DNA of 64,000 bases from Gp6-AA40 sp035492455 (lineage in GTDB: Bacteria; Acidobacteriota; Vicinamibacteria; Vicinamibacterales; UBA2999): contig DATJJE010000071.1 in NCBI GenBank assembly GCA_035492455.1, positions 124,001-188,000 on the forward strand. The letters are read 5' to 3'. The translations under genes were made by a program, and so were the position numbers. How positions within the stretch are numbered: the stretch's first letter is position 1; each line of letters starts with the position of its first letter. Below are positions 1-7,575 of this stretch, piece by piece. The notes under the pieces were generated by a model. The model made no database searches, was not told where the DNA came from, and saw nothing but the letters and a program-made list of their open reading frames with translations.

Positions 1-14
1 GAGAAACAGACGTA

Positions 15-476
15 TTACGGAAATTCGAGGTTCAGCACAATCAGCAGCGTTCCCGGCTCGAGGCGCGTCAGGTCCGCCGACGGGTACGGCGAAATCAGCG
101 TCCACACTTCGGTCGGGTGAGCAGCCGCGCCCCGCGGACCCCGTGCCACAATCGCACGTTTCGACCCATAGAGTCGCGCCAGCCGTGACCGATCGTAGCC
201 GCCCGTCTGACCGAACGCATCCGCGGCGATGACGGCGGTGGGTGTCCACGATCCGGGTGGATGCAGCAGCGATGGCTCGCTCGCGAGCCGCGCGATTAGC
301 GCGTCCATGCCGAGCGGCGAGACGTACGTGTGATATGCCGCGGCGCGCGGGCCTGACGGCGCAAACAGTGGCACATATTGCGGTGCATCCTGCCAGCCGG
401 CTGTCGCCGGTGGCACGGCGCCGGCGACGACCGCGCTCAGCCACAACACCGCCGCGGCGGCCGCCATCGATCTCAA
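15..476 (-). CDS. Exported protein of unknown function
   Basis: A 153-residue protein with an N-terminal signal peptide (an Ala/Val/Leu-rich stretch after an Arg at position 2), so it probably acts in the periplasm or at the surface. I recognise no domain. The chosen start is a TTG: it has a GGAGGG ribosome site 8 bases upstream and supplies the positively charged n-region. An ATG three codons downstream is the alternative. The gene is divergent from the ferredoxin gene with only 36 bases between them, so the two promoters must overlap. The function is unknown; export is inferred from the leader only. Confidence 0.6.
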   Translation of the reverse strand: MRSMAAAAAVLWLSAVVAGAVPPATAGWQDAPQYVPLFAPSGPRAAAYHTYVSPLGMDALIARLASEPSLLHPPGSWTPTAVIAADAFGQTGGYDRSRLARLYGSKRAIVARGPRGAAAHPTEVWTLISPYPSADLTRLEPGTLLIVLNLEFP

Positions 477-512
477 CTCTCAGACCCTCCGAGTTATACT
501 TGCGCGCTGACT

Positions 513-773
513 ATGGCGTATATCATCACCGAACCCTGCATCGGCACGAAGGACACCGCGTGTGTCGATGTCTGCCCGGTTGATTGCATCCACCCCCGGA
601 AGGACGAAGCCGAGTTCGAAGCGGCAACCCAGTTGTTCATCCATCCGGACGAGTGCATCGATTGCGGCGCCTGCGTTCCGGCATGTCCTGTGGAGGCAAT
701 TTTCGCGCTCGACGAGACGCCGGAAAAGTGGAAGAACTTCATCGAAGTCAACGCGCAGCATTTTCAGAAGTAG
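513..773 (+). CDS. Seven-iron type ferredoxin (3Fe-4S/4Fe-4S)
   Basis: An 86-residue soluble electron carrier. Cysteines at 9, 17 and 21 are spaced C-x7-C-x3-C and followed by PVDC25; a second set, C48-x2-C51-x2-C54-x3-C58, completes the pattern. The widened first motif, lacking the usual second Cys, is the classic 3Fe-4S signature of the Azotobacter FdI/FdxA group, so one 3Fe-4S and one 4Fe-4S cluster are expected. The start ATG opens with MAYIITEPC, typical of the family. A possible -10 TATACT lies at 495-500. The gene stands alone; no partner reductase is adjacent. Confidence 0.93.
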   Translation: MAYIITEPCIGTKDTACVDVCPVDCIHPRKDEAEFEAATQLFIHPDECIDCGACVPACPVEAIFALDETPEKWKNFIEVNAQHFQK

Positions 774-823
774 GTTGACCAGTCGAAAGGCCGACAGGTT
801 CCTACCAGGGAGGTCCCGCACTC

Positions 824-2338
824 ATGATGCGTTGGTCACTCCGCTTCGTGCTCTGCGCCAGCGCCATCGCCGCGGCCACACTCGTCCTGCGGGCAGACGA
901 CCGGATTGCGACCGGCGACGCCCAGCTGCAGTTTCAGCTCGGCAACCTGCTGTCGGAAGAAACCCGCTTCCGTGAAGCGTTGGATGCGTTCGATAAGGCG
1001 ATCCAAACCGACGATCGCGATCTGCAGCTGCGCGCCCGGGCCGGCAAGGTAAAGACCGCGCTGCGCATCGCCGAGTTTGATCTCGCGCAGAAAGAGGGCG
1101 AGGTTCTGCGCGCCTCGGCGCCTTCCGATCCCGAGATGCTGTCGCTGTACGCGGACTCGCTCTGGGCCAGCGGGCTCTTCGACGAAGCCGACGAGGTCTA
1201 CCGCCAGGCGCTCGGCATCAACAAGGAATCGTCGCGCGCGCGCTTCGGCCTTGCGCGCTCGCTCGCCACGCGCAGCAAGCTCGAGGAAGCGCTGACAGAA
1301 GCGGAGGCCGCGGCGGCCATGGCGCCCCGCGACGGCGAGATCCACGCTGAGATCGGCGAAATCTACCAGCGGCTCCATCGCTTCGATGAAGCGGCGAACG
1401 CCTACAACAATTTCATCAACCTGCTCCCCAACAAGGACCGCAGCGACAAGGCGTCGTGGACGCGCTCGCAGGTGAAGTTCCTGAAGGCATTCGAAGGCAG
1501 GAAGCCGGTCGAAATCGACGAGGAAGACCTTCAGACGCCACACACGATGCCGTTCAGGCTCGTGGACGACAAGATCGTCGTGCAGGCGAAAGTGAACGGC
1601 GGCCGAAATCAGGACTTCATTCTGGATACCGGGTCCGAGGAGACCGTCATCTCGCGCGAGACGGCGCAGCGTGCCAGCATCAGTCCTATCACCTACACCT
1701 TGAGCGCGGGCGTTGGCGAAGTCGGCCTGCGCGGGCTGCAGCTGTCGCGCATCAACCGGCTGGATCTTGGCGACCTGCAGGTTAGAAACCTGCCGGTGCT
1801 CATCAAGAACCCGGCCCTGCGCGGCATTCCGAAGCGCGAAGGCGAAAGCTTCTCACCCCTGTCGTTCGGCATGTCGATGCTGATCGATTACCAGCACCGG
1901 ATGCTGACCATGGCTCGCAAACTACCGGCGCCAGAGGGCAACTCCCTCCACTTGCCAATGCGCATCCACCGTCTCGCGATGGTGCGCGGCATGCTGAACT
2001 CCACGCGTCCGACGTATTTCGTCGTCGACACCGGCGGGGAGGTCATCTCGATCAGCTCCGCCACCGCCGGACACTTCGACCGCAGCGAATACCGCAAGAT
2101 TCCGCTCAAGGTCTACGGCACGTCAGGCTGGGATCGCGACGCGTTCCTGCTGCCGGGCATGAGCCTGAATTTCGACGAGATCGAATACAAGAACATGCCG
2201 CTTGTCGTGCTCAACCTGCGTGCGCCGAGCGTCCTCCTTGGCTTCCAGCTTGGCGGCATCGTGGGGCACAACTTCCTCAGCCACTACAAAGTCGCGCTCG
2301 ATATGGATCGCAGTGAACTGCGGCTACAGAAGTTCTGA
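824..2338 (+). CDS. Exported TPR protein with two retropepsin-like (DTG) domains
   Basis: 504 residues. A signal peptide (about 1-24) is followed by TPR-like helical repeats (about 35-200), then two aspartic-protease-like domains, each with its own catalytic triad: ILDTGSEETVIS (DTG at 268-270) and VVDTGGEVISIS (DTG at 402-404). Retroviral-type proteases normally supply one DTG per subunit of a dimer. Two in one chain could build an active site within the molecule, as in pepsin. It is probably periplasmic. A GGGAGG ribosome site precedes the start. TPR units may bind a protein substrate; the substrate is unknown. Confidence 0.82.
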   Translation: MMRWSLRFVLCASAIAAATLVLRADDRIATGDAQLQFQLGNLLSEETRFREALDAFDKAIQTDDRDLQLRARAGKVKTALRIAEFDLAQKEGEVLRASAPSDPEMLSLYADSLWASGLFDEADEVYRQALGINKESSRARFGLARSLATRSKLEEALTEAEAAAAMAPRDGEIHAEIGEIYQRLHRFDEAANAYNNFINLLPNKDRSDKASWTRSQVKFLKAFEGRKPVEIDEEDLQTPHTMPFRLVDDKIVVQAKVNGGRNQDFILDTGSEETVISRETAQRASISPITYTLSAGVGEVGLRGLQLSRINRLDLGDLQVRNLPVLIKNPALRGIPKREGESFSPLSFGMSMLIDYQHRMLTMARKLPAPEGNSLHLPMRIHRLAMVRGMLNSTRPTYFVVDTGGEVISISSATAGHFDRSEYRKIPLKVYGTSGWDRDAFLLPGMSLNFDEIEYKNMPLVVLNLRAPSVLLGFQLGGIVGHNFLSHYKVALDMDRSELRLQKF

Positions 2339-2342
2339 CGGC

Positions 2343-2479
2343 TGTGCGACGTGACGAAGGTGCGATAGTGCGAGGTGCGTCCGAACGTGCGAACCGTGCG
2401 ATGGTTCGTTGAACTTTCAGACCCTCGCACCGTCGGACGCACTTTCGCACCGCCGCACATTCGCACCCTCGCACTACCT
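2343..2479 (+). repeat. Intergenic word tract (GTGCGA / TCGCACC), inverted arms
   Basis: Between two convergent genes. The left part repeats GTGCGA-type words (TGCGACG, GTGCGATA, GTGCGAGG, GTGCGTCC, GTGCGAAC). After a non-repetitive loop around 2405-2425, the right part repeats their complement (CTCGCACC, GGACGCAC, TTCGCACC, GCCGCAC, TTCGCACC, CTCGCAC). The RNA would fold into a large imperfect hairpin and may end transcription on both strands. The units vary in sequence and spacing, so this is neither a simple microsatellite nor CRISPR. Confidence 0.75.
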
Positions 2480-2480
2480 C

Positions 2481-2783
2481 CTATCCCTTCTCAATCATGT
2501 AGATTTCGCGCCGCCCGGTATCCACGAGATCGTGGTACCCCTTCATCGCCTCCTGGAACTCGGGCATCTGCATCGCCTTGCGAGCCAGCTCGGCGTGCTG
2601 CTCCATGGTCTCCACTTCGGTCTCGGCGACGACCGTCCAGTAGCGCTCCGCGCTGACGTCCGTCATCAGGCGCATCGAGCCCATCCCAATCTTCTGACCA
2701 GCCTTTGCAAGCGCGGCGAACTTCTCGACCATCTGCCGGGCCTTCCCGGGTTTGCAGTACATGATGTCTCGAACCAGGTACAT
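2481..2783 (-). CDS. Small dimeric alpha/beta-barrel (NIPSNAP-like) protein
   Basis: A 100-residue cytoplasmic protein with alternating strand and helix character. Its opening (YLVRDIMYCKPGKARQMV) and the later RYWTVVAETE strand resemble the NIPSNAP/ABM-type ferredoxin-like dimeric barrels. The start ATG has a strong GGAGGAG site. No catalytic residue can be assigned. It precedes, on the same strand, no obvious partner; the upstream gene at 2806-3804 encodes a secreted propeller. Function unknown; fold assignment is from pattern only. Confidence 0.6.
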   Translation of the reverse strand: MYLVRDIMYCKPGKARQMVEKFAALAKAGQKIGMGSMRLMTDVSAERYWTVVAETEVETMEQHAELARKAMQMPEFQEAMKGYHDLVDTGRREIYMIEKG

Positions 2784-2805
2784 GGCGTCTCCTCCTCGTG
2801 CGTCG

Positions 2806-3804
2806 CTAACGTTGAATGATGGCTACCCCGTTGGCGCCCTTGTTCAATACGCTCACCGCGACCTGCTGCAGATTGCCGTCCTCATCAACTGAAAATTGCG
2901 TGAGGTGAGTCTGCGCGCCGCTGTCGAGCACGGCGAGCATACGCCCAGATGAGGCGATATCCGAAGGACCACCTGCAGTTGTCGCAACAACGTCCAAGTC
3001 CAGCACGACTTGAGTGCCGGTTACCACGTAGCGGGAGATGCTGCGGCTTGGCGTGTTGCTGGAAAAGAGGAACTGACCGACGAGCGTCACCCAGCACGGC
3101 GCGTGCTGTGTTCCGGAGCCGGTCAGCGCAACTGTCTGGCCGTTTTTGACGAGCGCGACTTCGTCGGAATGCGCGATCGTGACATACCCGTTTTCGCCGC
3201 GCGTCGCTAAACCAAGCGGCGTGTCGCTTCCCGCGGGCAGCGGGACGCTCTCCGTGATTCCCGACACCGCCCCCGCGCGAAGAGACACGGTCTCGACGAT
3301 GTTGCTCTTCTCCGAGATCAGCAGCCGATCTGCGACGACACCGACCTGGGCAGACGATCCATCACCAACGATGAGCGCCGCCGAGCCGTCCGCGGCGACC
3401 TCCACCTCGGTGCCATGGATGCGGTGCGATTCGACTGACGTTGTCCCGAGCACGTACAAATGATCTTTGTCGAATGCGACACTGACGGGAGCTGAAAGTG
3501 TCGAGATCACCTGTCGGAGTTGCAGACCCGTTGACACGATATCGAAGACGGAAACCGACTGCGATCCGAAGTTGACGACAGCAACCAGTTGCTCGGAAGC
3601 GCCGATGCCACCAGCGTTGCCGGACACACCGCCCAGGCCGTTGGTGGCGGCGGTTTGAACGAGCGCGCCCGTCGCGTCGTAGACCAGCAGCTGGTTGCCG
3701 GCCGCATTGTTGGAGCTCGTCACGACGAGCGTCCTCGGCTCCTGCGCGGAAGTTGCGGTTGCGGCAGCCAATAGGAACAGACCAAGAACAGCAAATCTCT
3801 TCAT
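2806..3804 (-). CDS. Secreted beta-propeller protein
   Basis: 332 residues with a clear signal peptide (MKRFAVLGLFLLAAATATSA). The mature part consists of repeated strands with motifs such as LLVYDATGALV, VSVFDIVS and LAVLDSGA, the pattern of YVTN/lactonase-type propellers. It is probably periplasmic or surface located. The start is set by GGAGA 6 bases upstream. No lactonase catalytic residues could be confirmed, so binding rather than catalysis is equally likely. It lies downstream of the ECF sigma/anti-sigma pair on the same strand and could be a target gene of that pair (inference). Confidence 0.65.
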   Translation of the reverse strand: MKRFAVLGLFLLAAATATSAQEPRTLVVTSSNNAAGNQLLVYDATGALVQTAATNGLGGVSGNAGGIGASEQLVAVVNFGSQSVSVFDIVSTGLQLRQVISTLSAPVSVAFDKDHLYVLGTTSVESHRIHGTEVEVAADGSAALIVGDGSSAQVGVVADRLLISEKSNIVETVSLRAGAVSGITESVPLPAGSDTPLGLATRGENGYVTIAHSDEVALVKNGQTVALTGSGTQHAPCWVTLVGQFLFSSNTPSRSISRYVVTGTQVVLDLDVVATTAGGPSDIASSGRMLAVLDSGAQTHLTQFSVDEDGNLQQVAVSVLNKGANGVAIIQR

Positions 3805-3888
3805 CGCGAGTCTCCTGATTACGTGAACGCTCCGCACACGACAGTGCGGACACGCGATCGGAATCGCGGGCGACGGCGAATTTATTCC

Positions 3889-4692
3889 CTACGATTGCGT
3901 AAGACGCTGTGTGACGGACGCGGCCAGCGCCTGTGCGACGCCGAGCACGTCGCGTTCGGGGAGGTCGGAAACGACGAACACCGCGTGTGTCCCAGCATCG
4001 AAGGAGGCAACGCGGTAAGCCGTGTTGTTCGCGACGAGGGCGGGGGCAGAGCCCGAACCGGTTGAACCACTCGTCACCAGCAGAGAGACGATGTGGTCTT
4101 CGTAGCGGAAGACGACGTGACCGAAGCGGCGATCGTCGAAGACGCACGAATGGCGATCGAGCACGGCCATCGCGTCACCCGGTAGACCGGTGGGAGCATC
4201 GACTGTAGTCAGCGAGGCAAACGCGGGATCGTAACGCCTGGCTGCCTCTTCGAGCGGAATTGGCCGCTCGCGCAGGTTGAACTTGATGGCGCAGTTCTGA
4301 TGATCGCCTGCCGCGTTGGCTGCAAGCGTCGCCAGGCGCGAGCGTTTCACCGCATCACGCGCGAAAATACCGCCTCCGACCAGCGCGACCAGCGCAGCCG
4401 CGGCAGCCCACCACGATTCCAGCCACGCGCGCCGCGTCATCTGCGCAGCGGCCGCTGCCGGACGCAGGTTCGCCGCAAGTTGCGCAGCAAAGTCGGGTCG
4501 CGGCGCGAGATCACGAGACGAAGCCACCGCGGACTGAAGCTGGCCGCGAAGCGTACGGCGCGCCGCAAATTCGTCGCGACACCCCGGACAGGTTTCCAGG
4601 TGCTTGACGATCTCGTGCGTCGTCTCGACGAGGAGCTGATCGCTCAGGAACGGATCGGCGAGCTCGCGCGTTTCACGGCACGTCACGGTCAC
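3889..4692 (-). CDS. Membrane anti-sigma factor with zinc-finger and DHxxC domain
   Basis: 267 residues. The N-terminal zinc-binding anti-sigma motif is H31-x3-C35-x2-C38. One membrane helix lies at about 93-111, followed by an exported C-terminal domain containing DHQNC (C134) and HSC (C183). It is expected to hold the adjacent ECF sigma factor at the membrane until a signal is sensed outside. The GTG start overlaps the sigma stop as GTGA, so translation is coupled. The exported domain resembles that of the protein at 12904-13656, including the two Cys about 47-49 residues apart. Confidence 0.85.
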   Translation of the reverse strand: MTVTCRETRELADPFLSDQLLVETTHEIVKHLETCPGCRDEFAARRTLRGQLQSAVASSRDLAPRPDFAAQLAANLRPAAAAAQMTRRAWLESWWAAAAALVALVGGGIFARDAVKRSRLATLAANAAGDHQNCAIKFNLRERPIPLEEAARRYDPAFASLTTVDAPTGLPGDAMAVLDRHSCVFDDRRFGHVVFRYEDHIVSLLVTSGSTGSGSAPALVANNTAYRVASFDAGTHAVFVVSDLPERDVLGVAQALAASVTQRLTQS

Positions 4693-5246
4693 CTGACCTC
4701 CCCGGCGGCGGCCGAACCGGTGCCGCGCGCCGTCAGCGCGACGCGCAGCAGCTCGCGGCCGCGGTGCAGCCGCGACATGACCGTCCCAATCGGGATGTCG
4801 AGCGCGGCGGCGATCTCCTTGTAGGTCATCTCCTGCACGTCGCAGAGGAGAATGGCCTCCTGGTACTGCGCTGGAATCGACTCGAGGGCCGCCAGCAGGT
4901 CCTCGTCCGTCAACACCTCCGGGATGGGTGGGACGAAAGGAATCGTGTTGGCCACACGCTCTTCGATGCCGACGTCAACCGGGGCCCGGCCCCGCGCACG
5001 GCGGCGATTGGCGCGAACGTGCTGCAGGATGGTGATCAGCCAGGCGCGGCAGTTCGTCCCAGGCGTGTAGCGGTGGAATGACTGCAGCGCCTGCGTGAGC
5101 GTCTCCTGCACGAGGTCCTCGGCCTCGGCGCGATTGCGCTCCAGCCACATTGCCAGGCGAAACAGGCGATCGACGTGCGGCATCGCCTCGCCTTCGAATG
5201 TCTGCCAGGTCGCCTGATCAGGCACTTTGCCCCACGCCTTATTCAT
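4689..5246 (-). CDS. ECF-type RNA polymerase sigma factor
   Basis: 185 residues. Region 2 (RNRAEAEDLVQETLTQA, with the core-binding AEDLVQE) and region 4 (MTYKEIAAALDIPIGTVMSR, a helix-turn-helix) are typical of RpoE-like ECF factors, and there is no region 3. It directs transcription of a stress or envelope regulon. The ATG at 5246 is used because the family starts just before region 2; longer in-frame extensions look non-coding. Its own anti-sigma factor follows with a 4-base overlap. Three GGGAAT-like boxes lie in its upstream region. Confidence 0.9.
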   Translation of the reverse strand: MNKAWGKVPDQATWQTFEGEAMPHVDRLFRLAMWLERNRAEAEDLVQETLTQALQSFHRYTPGTNCRAWLITILQHVRANRRRARGRAPVDVGIEERVANTIPFVPPIPEVLTDEDLLAALESIPAQYQEAILLCDVQEMTYKEIAAALDIPIGTVMSRLHRGRELLRVALTARGTGSAAAGEVR

Positions 5247-5265
5247 ACCGTGGCGCGGTGATTCT

Positions 5266-5301
5266 ATTCCCAGCCTGATTCCCGAGGCGATCCTGGGGAA
5301 T
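5266..5301. promoter_or_regulatory. Three GGGAAT boxes between ECF sigma gene and flavoprotein gene
   Basis: GGGAAT occurs on the minus strand at 5278-5283 and 5266-5271 (12-base spacing) and on the plus strand at 5296-5301. The outer copies form an imperfect inverted repeat (ATTCCCAG / CTGGGGAAT). The position between divergent genes suggests an operator or promoter element, possibly for autoregulation of the sigma gene. No binding protein can be named. Confidence 0.3.
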
Positions 5302-5343
5302 AATTTCGCCGTTCGCCGACATGTAATGCCGAAGGAGACGCCC

Positions 5344-6537
5344 ATGTCCAACCCGTATGACGTCATTGTCCTGGGCGCACGCTGCGCCGGCTCGCCCACC
5401 GCGATGCTGCTGGCCCGCAAGGGTTACCGTGTGCTGGTCGTCGACCGGGCGACATTTCCCAGCGACACGATTTCCACGCACATTGCGCAGCCGCGCGCTG
5501 TTGCCGCACTCGCCCGCTGGGGTTTGCTCGATCGCCTCCGCGCGACCGGATGTCCACCCATGCACACCTACACGTTCGACTTCGGGCCGGTCAGGATCTC
5601 GGGGTCGCCGGGTACCCCCGACTCGCCCGTCGCCTATTGTCCGCGGCGCACCGTGCTCGACAAGCTCCTCGTTGACGCCGCCGTCGAAGCCGGAGCCGAG
5701 GTGCGTGAGCGATTCACCGTCGAAGACATTCTGTTTGAAGATGACGCGGTGGTGGGTGTCAGCGGACGTTCGAGCGGTGGCGCCACCGTGACGGAGCGCG
5801 CTCGCATCGTCGTTGGAGCAGATGGCCGGTACTCGCGGCTCGCCGAAGCCGTGAAGCCGCCCCAGTACAACGAGAAGCCGTTGCTGCTTTCGGCGTACTA
5901 CACATACTGGAGCAATCTGCCGGTCGACGGTCACATGGACAACTACATCCGACCGCTGCGCGGCTTTGCGGTTGCTCCGACGCATGATGGCCTCACGGTT
6001 ACGGTCGGCGGGTGGCCGTTCAGCGAGTTCGAGGCCAACAAGAAGGATGTCGAAGGAAATTTTCTCGCGCTGTTCGATCTGGTGCCGTCGTTTGCCGATC
6101 GCATTCGCGCGGCGAAACGGGAGACCCCGATCTTCGGCGCGGTGACTCCGAATATTTTTCGCAAGCCGTACGGACCCGGGTGGGCGCTGGTCGGCGATGC
6201 CGGATATATCCGCGATCCGATTACCGCGCAAGGTATCAGCGACGCGTTTCGGGATGCCGAGCGTTGCGCAGCGGCGGTCGACGAAGTGCTGACCGGGAAG
6301 CGCCTCTTCGACGATGCGATGGGCGCGTATCAGCGCGATCGGGACGAGTATGTTGGTCAGATCTATGAATTCACCTGCATGCTGGCGACGCTCGAGCCGC
6401 CGCCTCCGCAGCTGCAGCAGCTCATCGGCGCCATTCAGGGGAATCAAGAGGCAATGGATGCGTTCGCGCAAATGAATGCCGGCACTATTTCGCCGAGTGC
6501 GTTCGGCGCCGCCGTCGCGGCAGCGATGGCGCACTGA
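5344..6537 (+). CDS. FAD-dependent oxidoreductase/monooxygenase
   Basis: A 397-residue flavoprotein of the PF01494/geranylgeranyl-reductase-like group. The N-terminal dinucleotide fold is the variant GARCAGSPTAMLLA, followed by an Asp/Arg segment (VVDRATFPSD). A central GADG motif and the late GDAG..DPITAQG motif bind the FAD ribityl and pyrophosphate. Hydroxylation or reduction of an organic substrate is expected; the substrate is unknown. The start follows a GGAGA ribosome site. It stands alone, divergent from the ECF sigma gene. Confidence 0.85.
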   Translation: MSNPYDVIVLGARCAGSPTAMLLARKGYRVLVVDRATFPSDTISTHIAQPRAVAALARWGLLDRLRATGCPPMHTYTFDFGPVRISGSPGTPDSPVAYCPRRTVLDKLLVDAAVEAGAEVRERFTVEDILFEDDAVVGVSGRSSGGATVTERARIVVGADGRYSRLAEAVKPPQYNEKPLLLSAYYTYWSNLPVDGHMDNYIRPLRGFAVAPTHDGLTVTVGGWPFSEFEANKKDVEGNFLALFDLVPSFADRIRAAKRETPIFGAVTPNIFRKPYGPGWALVGDAGYIRDPITAQGISDAFRDAERCAAAVDEVLTGKRLFDDAMGAYQRDRDEYVGQIYEFTCMLATLEPPPPQLQQLIGAIQGNQEAMDAFAQMNAGTISPSAFGAAVAAAMAH

Positions 6538-6585
6538 TCGCGTCACGACGAGGGCGTCCGTCTTGATATCGTTCTAAGACGGCGC

Positions 6586-7575
6586 ATGGATCGCACACGG
6601 CTCAGGCACGAGATTGCACAACTCGCCGCGCTCATCGGCATCGCGTTAAGCGTTTTCTTCCTCACGCGCATGTTCGCGACTTACACGCGCAGGGTGCGCG
6701 TTCGCGATGCGGCGGAGTGGTACAACCGTGGGCAGGCGGCTCTGACGCGCGGCGATGCGCTCGCGGCCACCGAGGACTTCCGCCGCGCCACGGCCAGGGA
6801 TCGCAGCGACCGTCGCTATTCGCTGGCGCTGGCGCGGGCGCTCGAAACGAGCGGCAACCTGGATGCCGCCGAGCGCGCACTCCTTGCACTGCGTGAGTTT
6901 GCGCCGGAGGATGCGGACATCAACTTCGAGCTGGCGCAGACTGCCGGAGCGCGCGGCGACGTGCCGGACGCGGTGCGCTACTACCGCAACGCGCTCTACG
7001 CTCCTGCGGCCGCTGCCGATGCGGACTTGCGCCGACACGTTCGCTTGCAGCTCGTCGCATTCCTGCTTGCGCATGGCGACCGAACCCGAGCGCAATCCGA
7101 GCTGCTCGCGGCCGCCGCTGACGCTGCGCCCGATGCGGACTCCGCGGTTGCGCTCGGCGATCTCTTTTCCGAAGCCGGGGATTTCGGGCGTGCCGAAGAG
7201 CAGTACGTCCGCGCGGTCCGCCTGGCTCCACAAAGCGAGATCGCACGCCTGATTCCTGTCAACGACCCGCTCGCCAGGCGGATTCCCAACGTCGAACGCG
7301 AGCGGAGACTCGGCGCCGATTTGCAGGTCGTGCAGCAGCGGCTTGCGGCCTGCGCGACGACAGGTCGCGCGGCCGATGCTGTGCGCTCCGCGGCAGAGCA
7401 GATCGCGAGGTTCACGTCGGAGACCGCGCTCCGCAGCGATCCCGACACCCTCAACGACGGACTCGCGCTGATCTACGAAGGGGAGCACACGGCGTTGGAA
7501 GCGTGCGGCAATGGAACGCCCATCGACCGTGCGCTGCTTGTCATCGGACGCCTGCACGGCGCGGCCGTTCCATGA
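6586..7575 (+). CDS. Membrane-anchored TPR protein
   Basis: 329 residues. One N-terminal membrane helix (about 13-32) is followed by several TPR units (WYNRGQAALTRGDALAA; ALARALETSGNLDAAERAL; ALGDLFSEAGDFGRAEEQYV), suggesting a protein-binding scaffold on one side of the inner membrane. The C-terminal 90 residues have no recognisable domain and contain two Cys. Its stop overlaps the start of the ClC gene as ATGA, so the two are translationally coupled and may act together, although no partnership between TPR proteins and ClC proteins is known to me. Confidence 0.75.
   Translation: MDRTRLRHEIAQLAALIGIALSVFFLTRMFATYTRRVRVRDAAEWYNRGQAALTRGDALAATEDFRRATARDRSDRRYSLALARALETSGNLDAAERALLALREFAPEDADINFELAQTAGARGDVPDAVRYYRNALYAPAAAADADLRRHVRLQLVAFLLAHGDRTRAQSELLAAAADAAPDADSAVALGDLFSEAGDFGRAEEQYVRAVRLAPQSEIARLIPVNDPLARRIPNVERERRLGADLQVVQQRLAACATTGRAADAVRSAAEQIARFTSETALRSDPDTLNDGLALIYEGEHTALEACGNGTPIDRALLVIGRLHGAAVP

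Noticed and set aside
5239..6546. 435-codon minus-strand frame opposite the flavoprotein gene
   Set aside because: It mirrors a well-supported FAD gene and encodes no recognisable protein.
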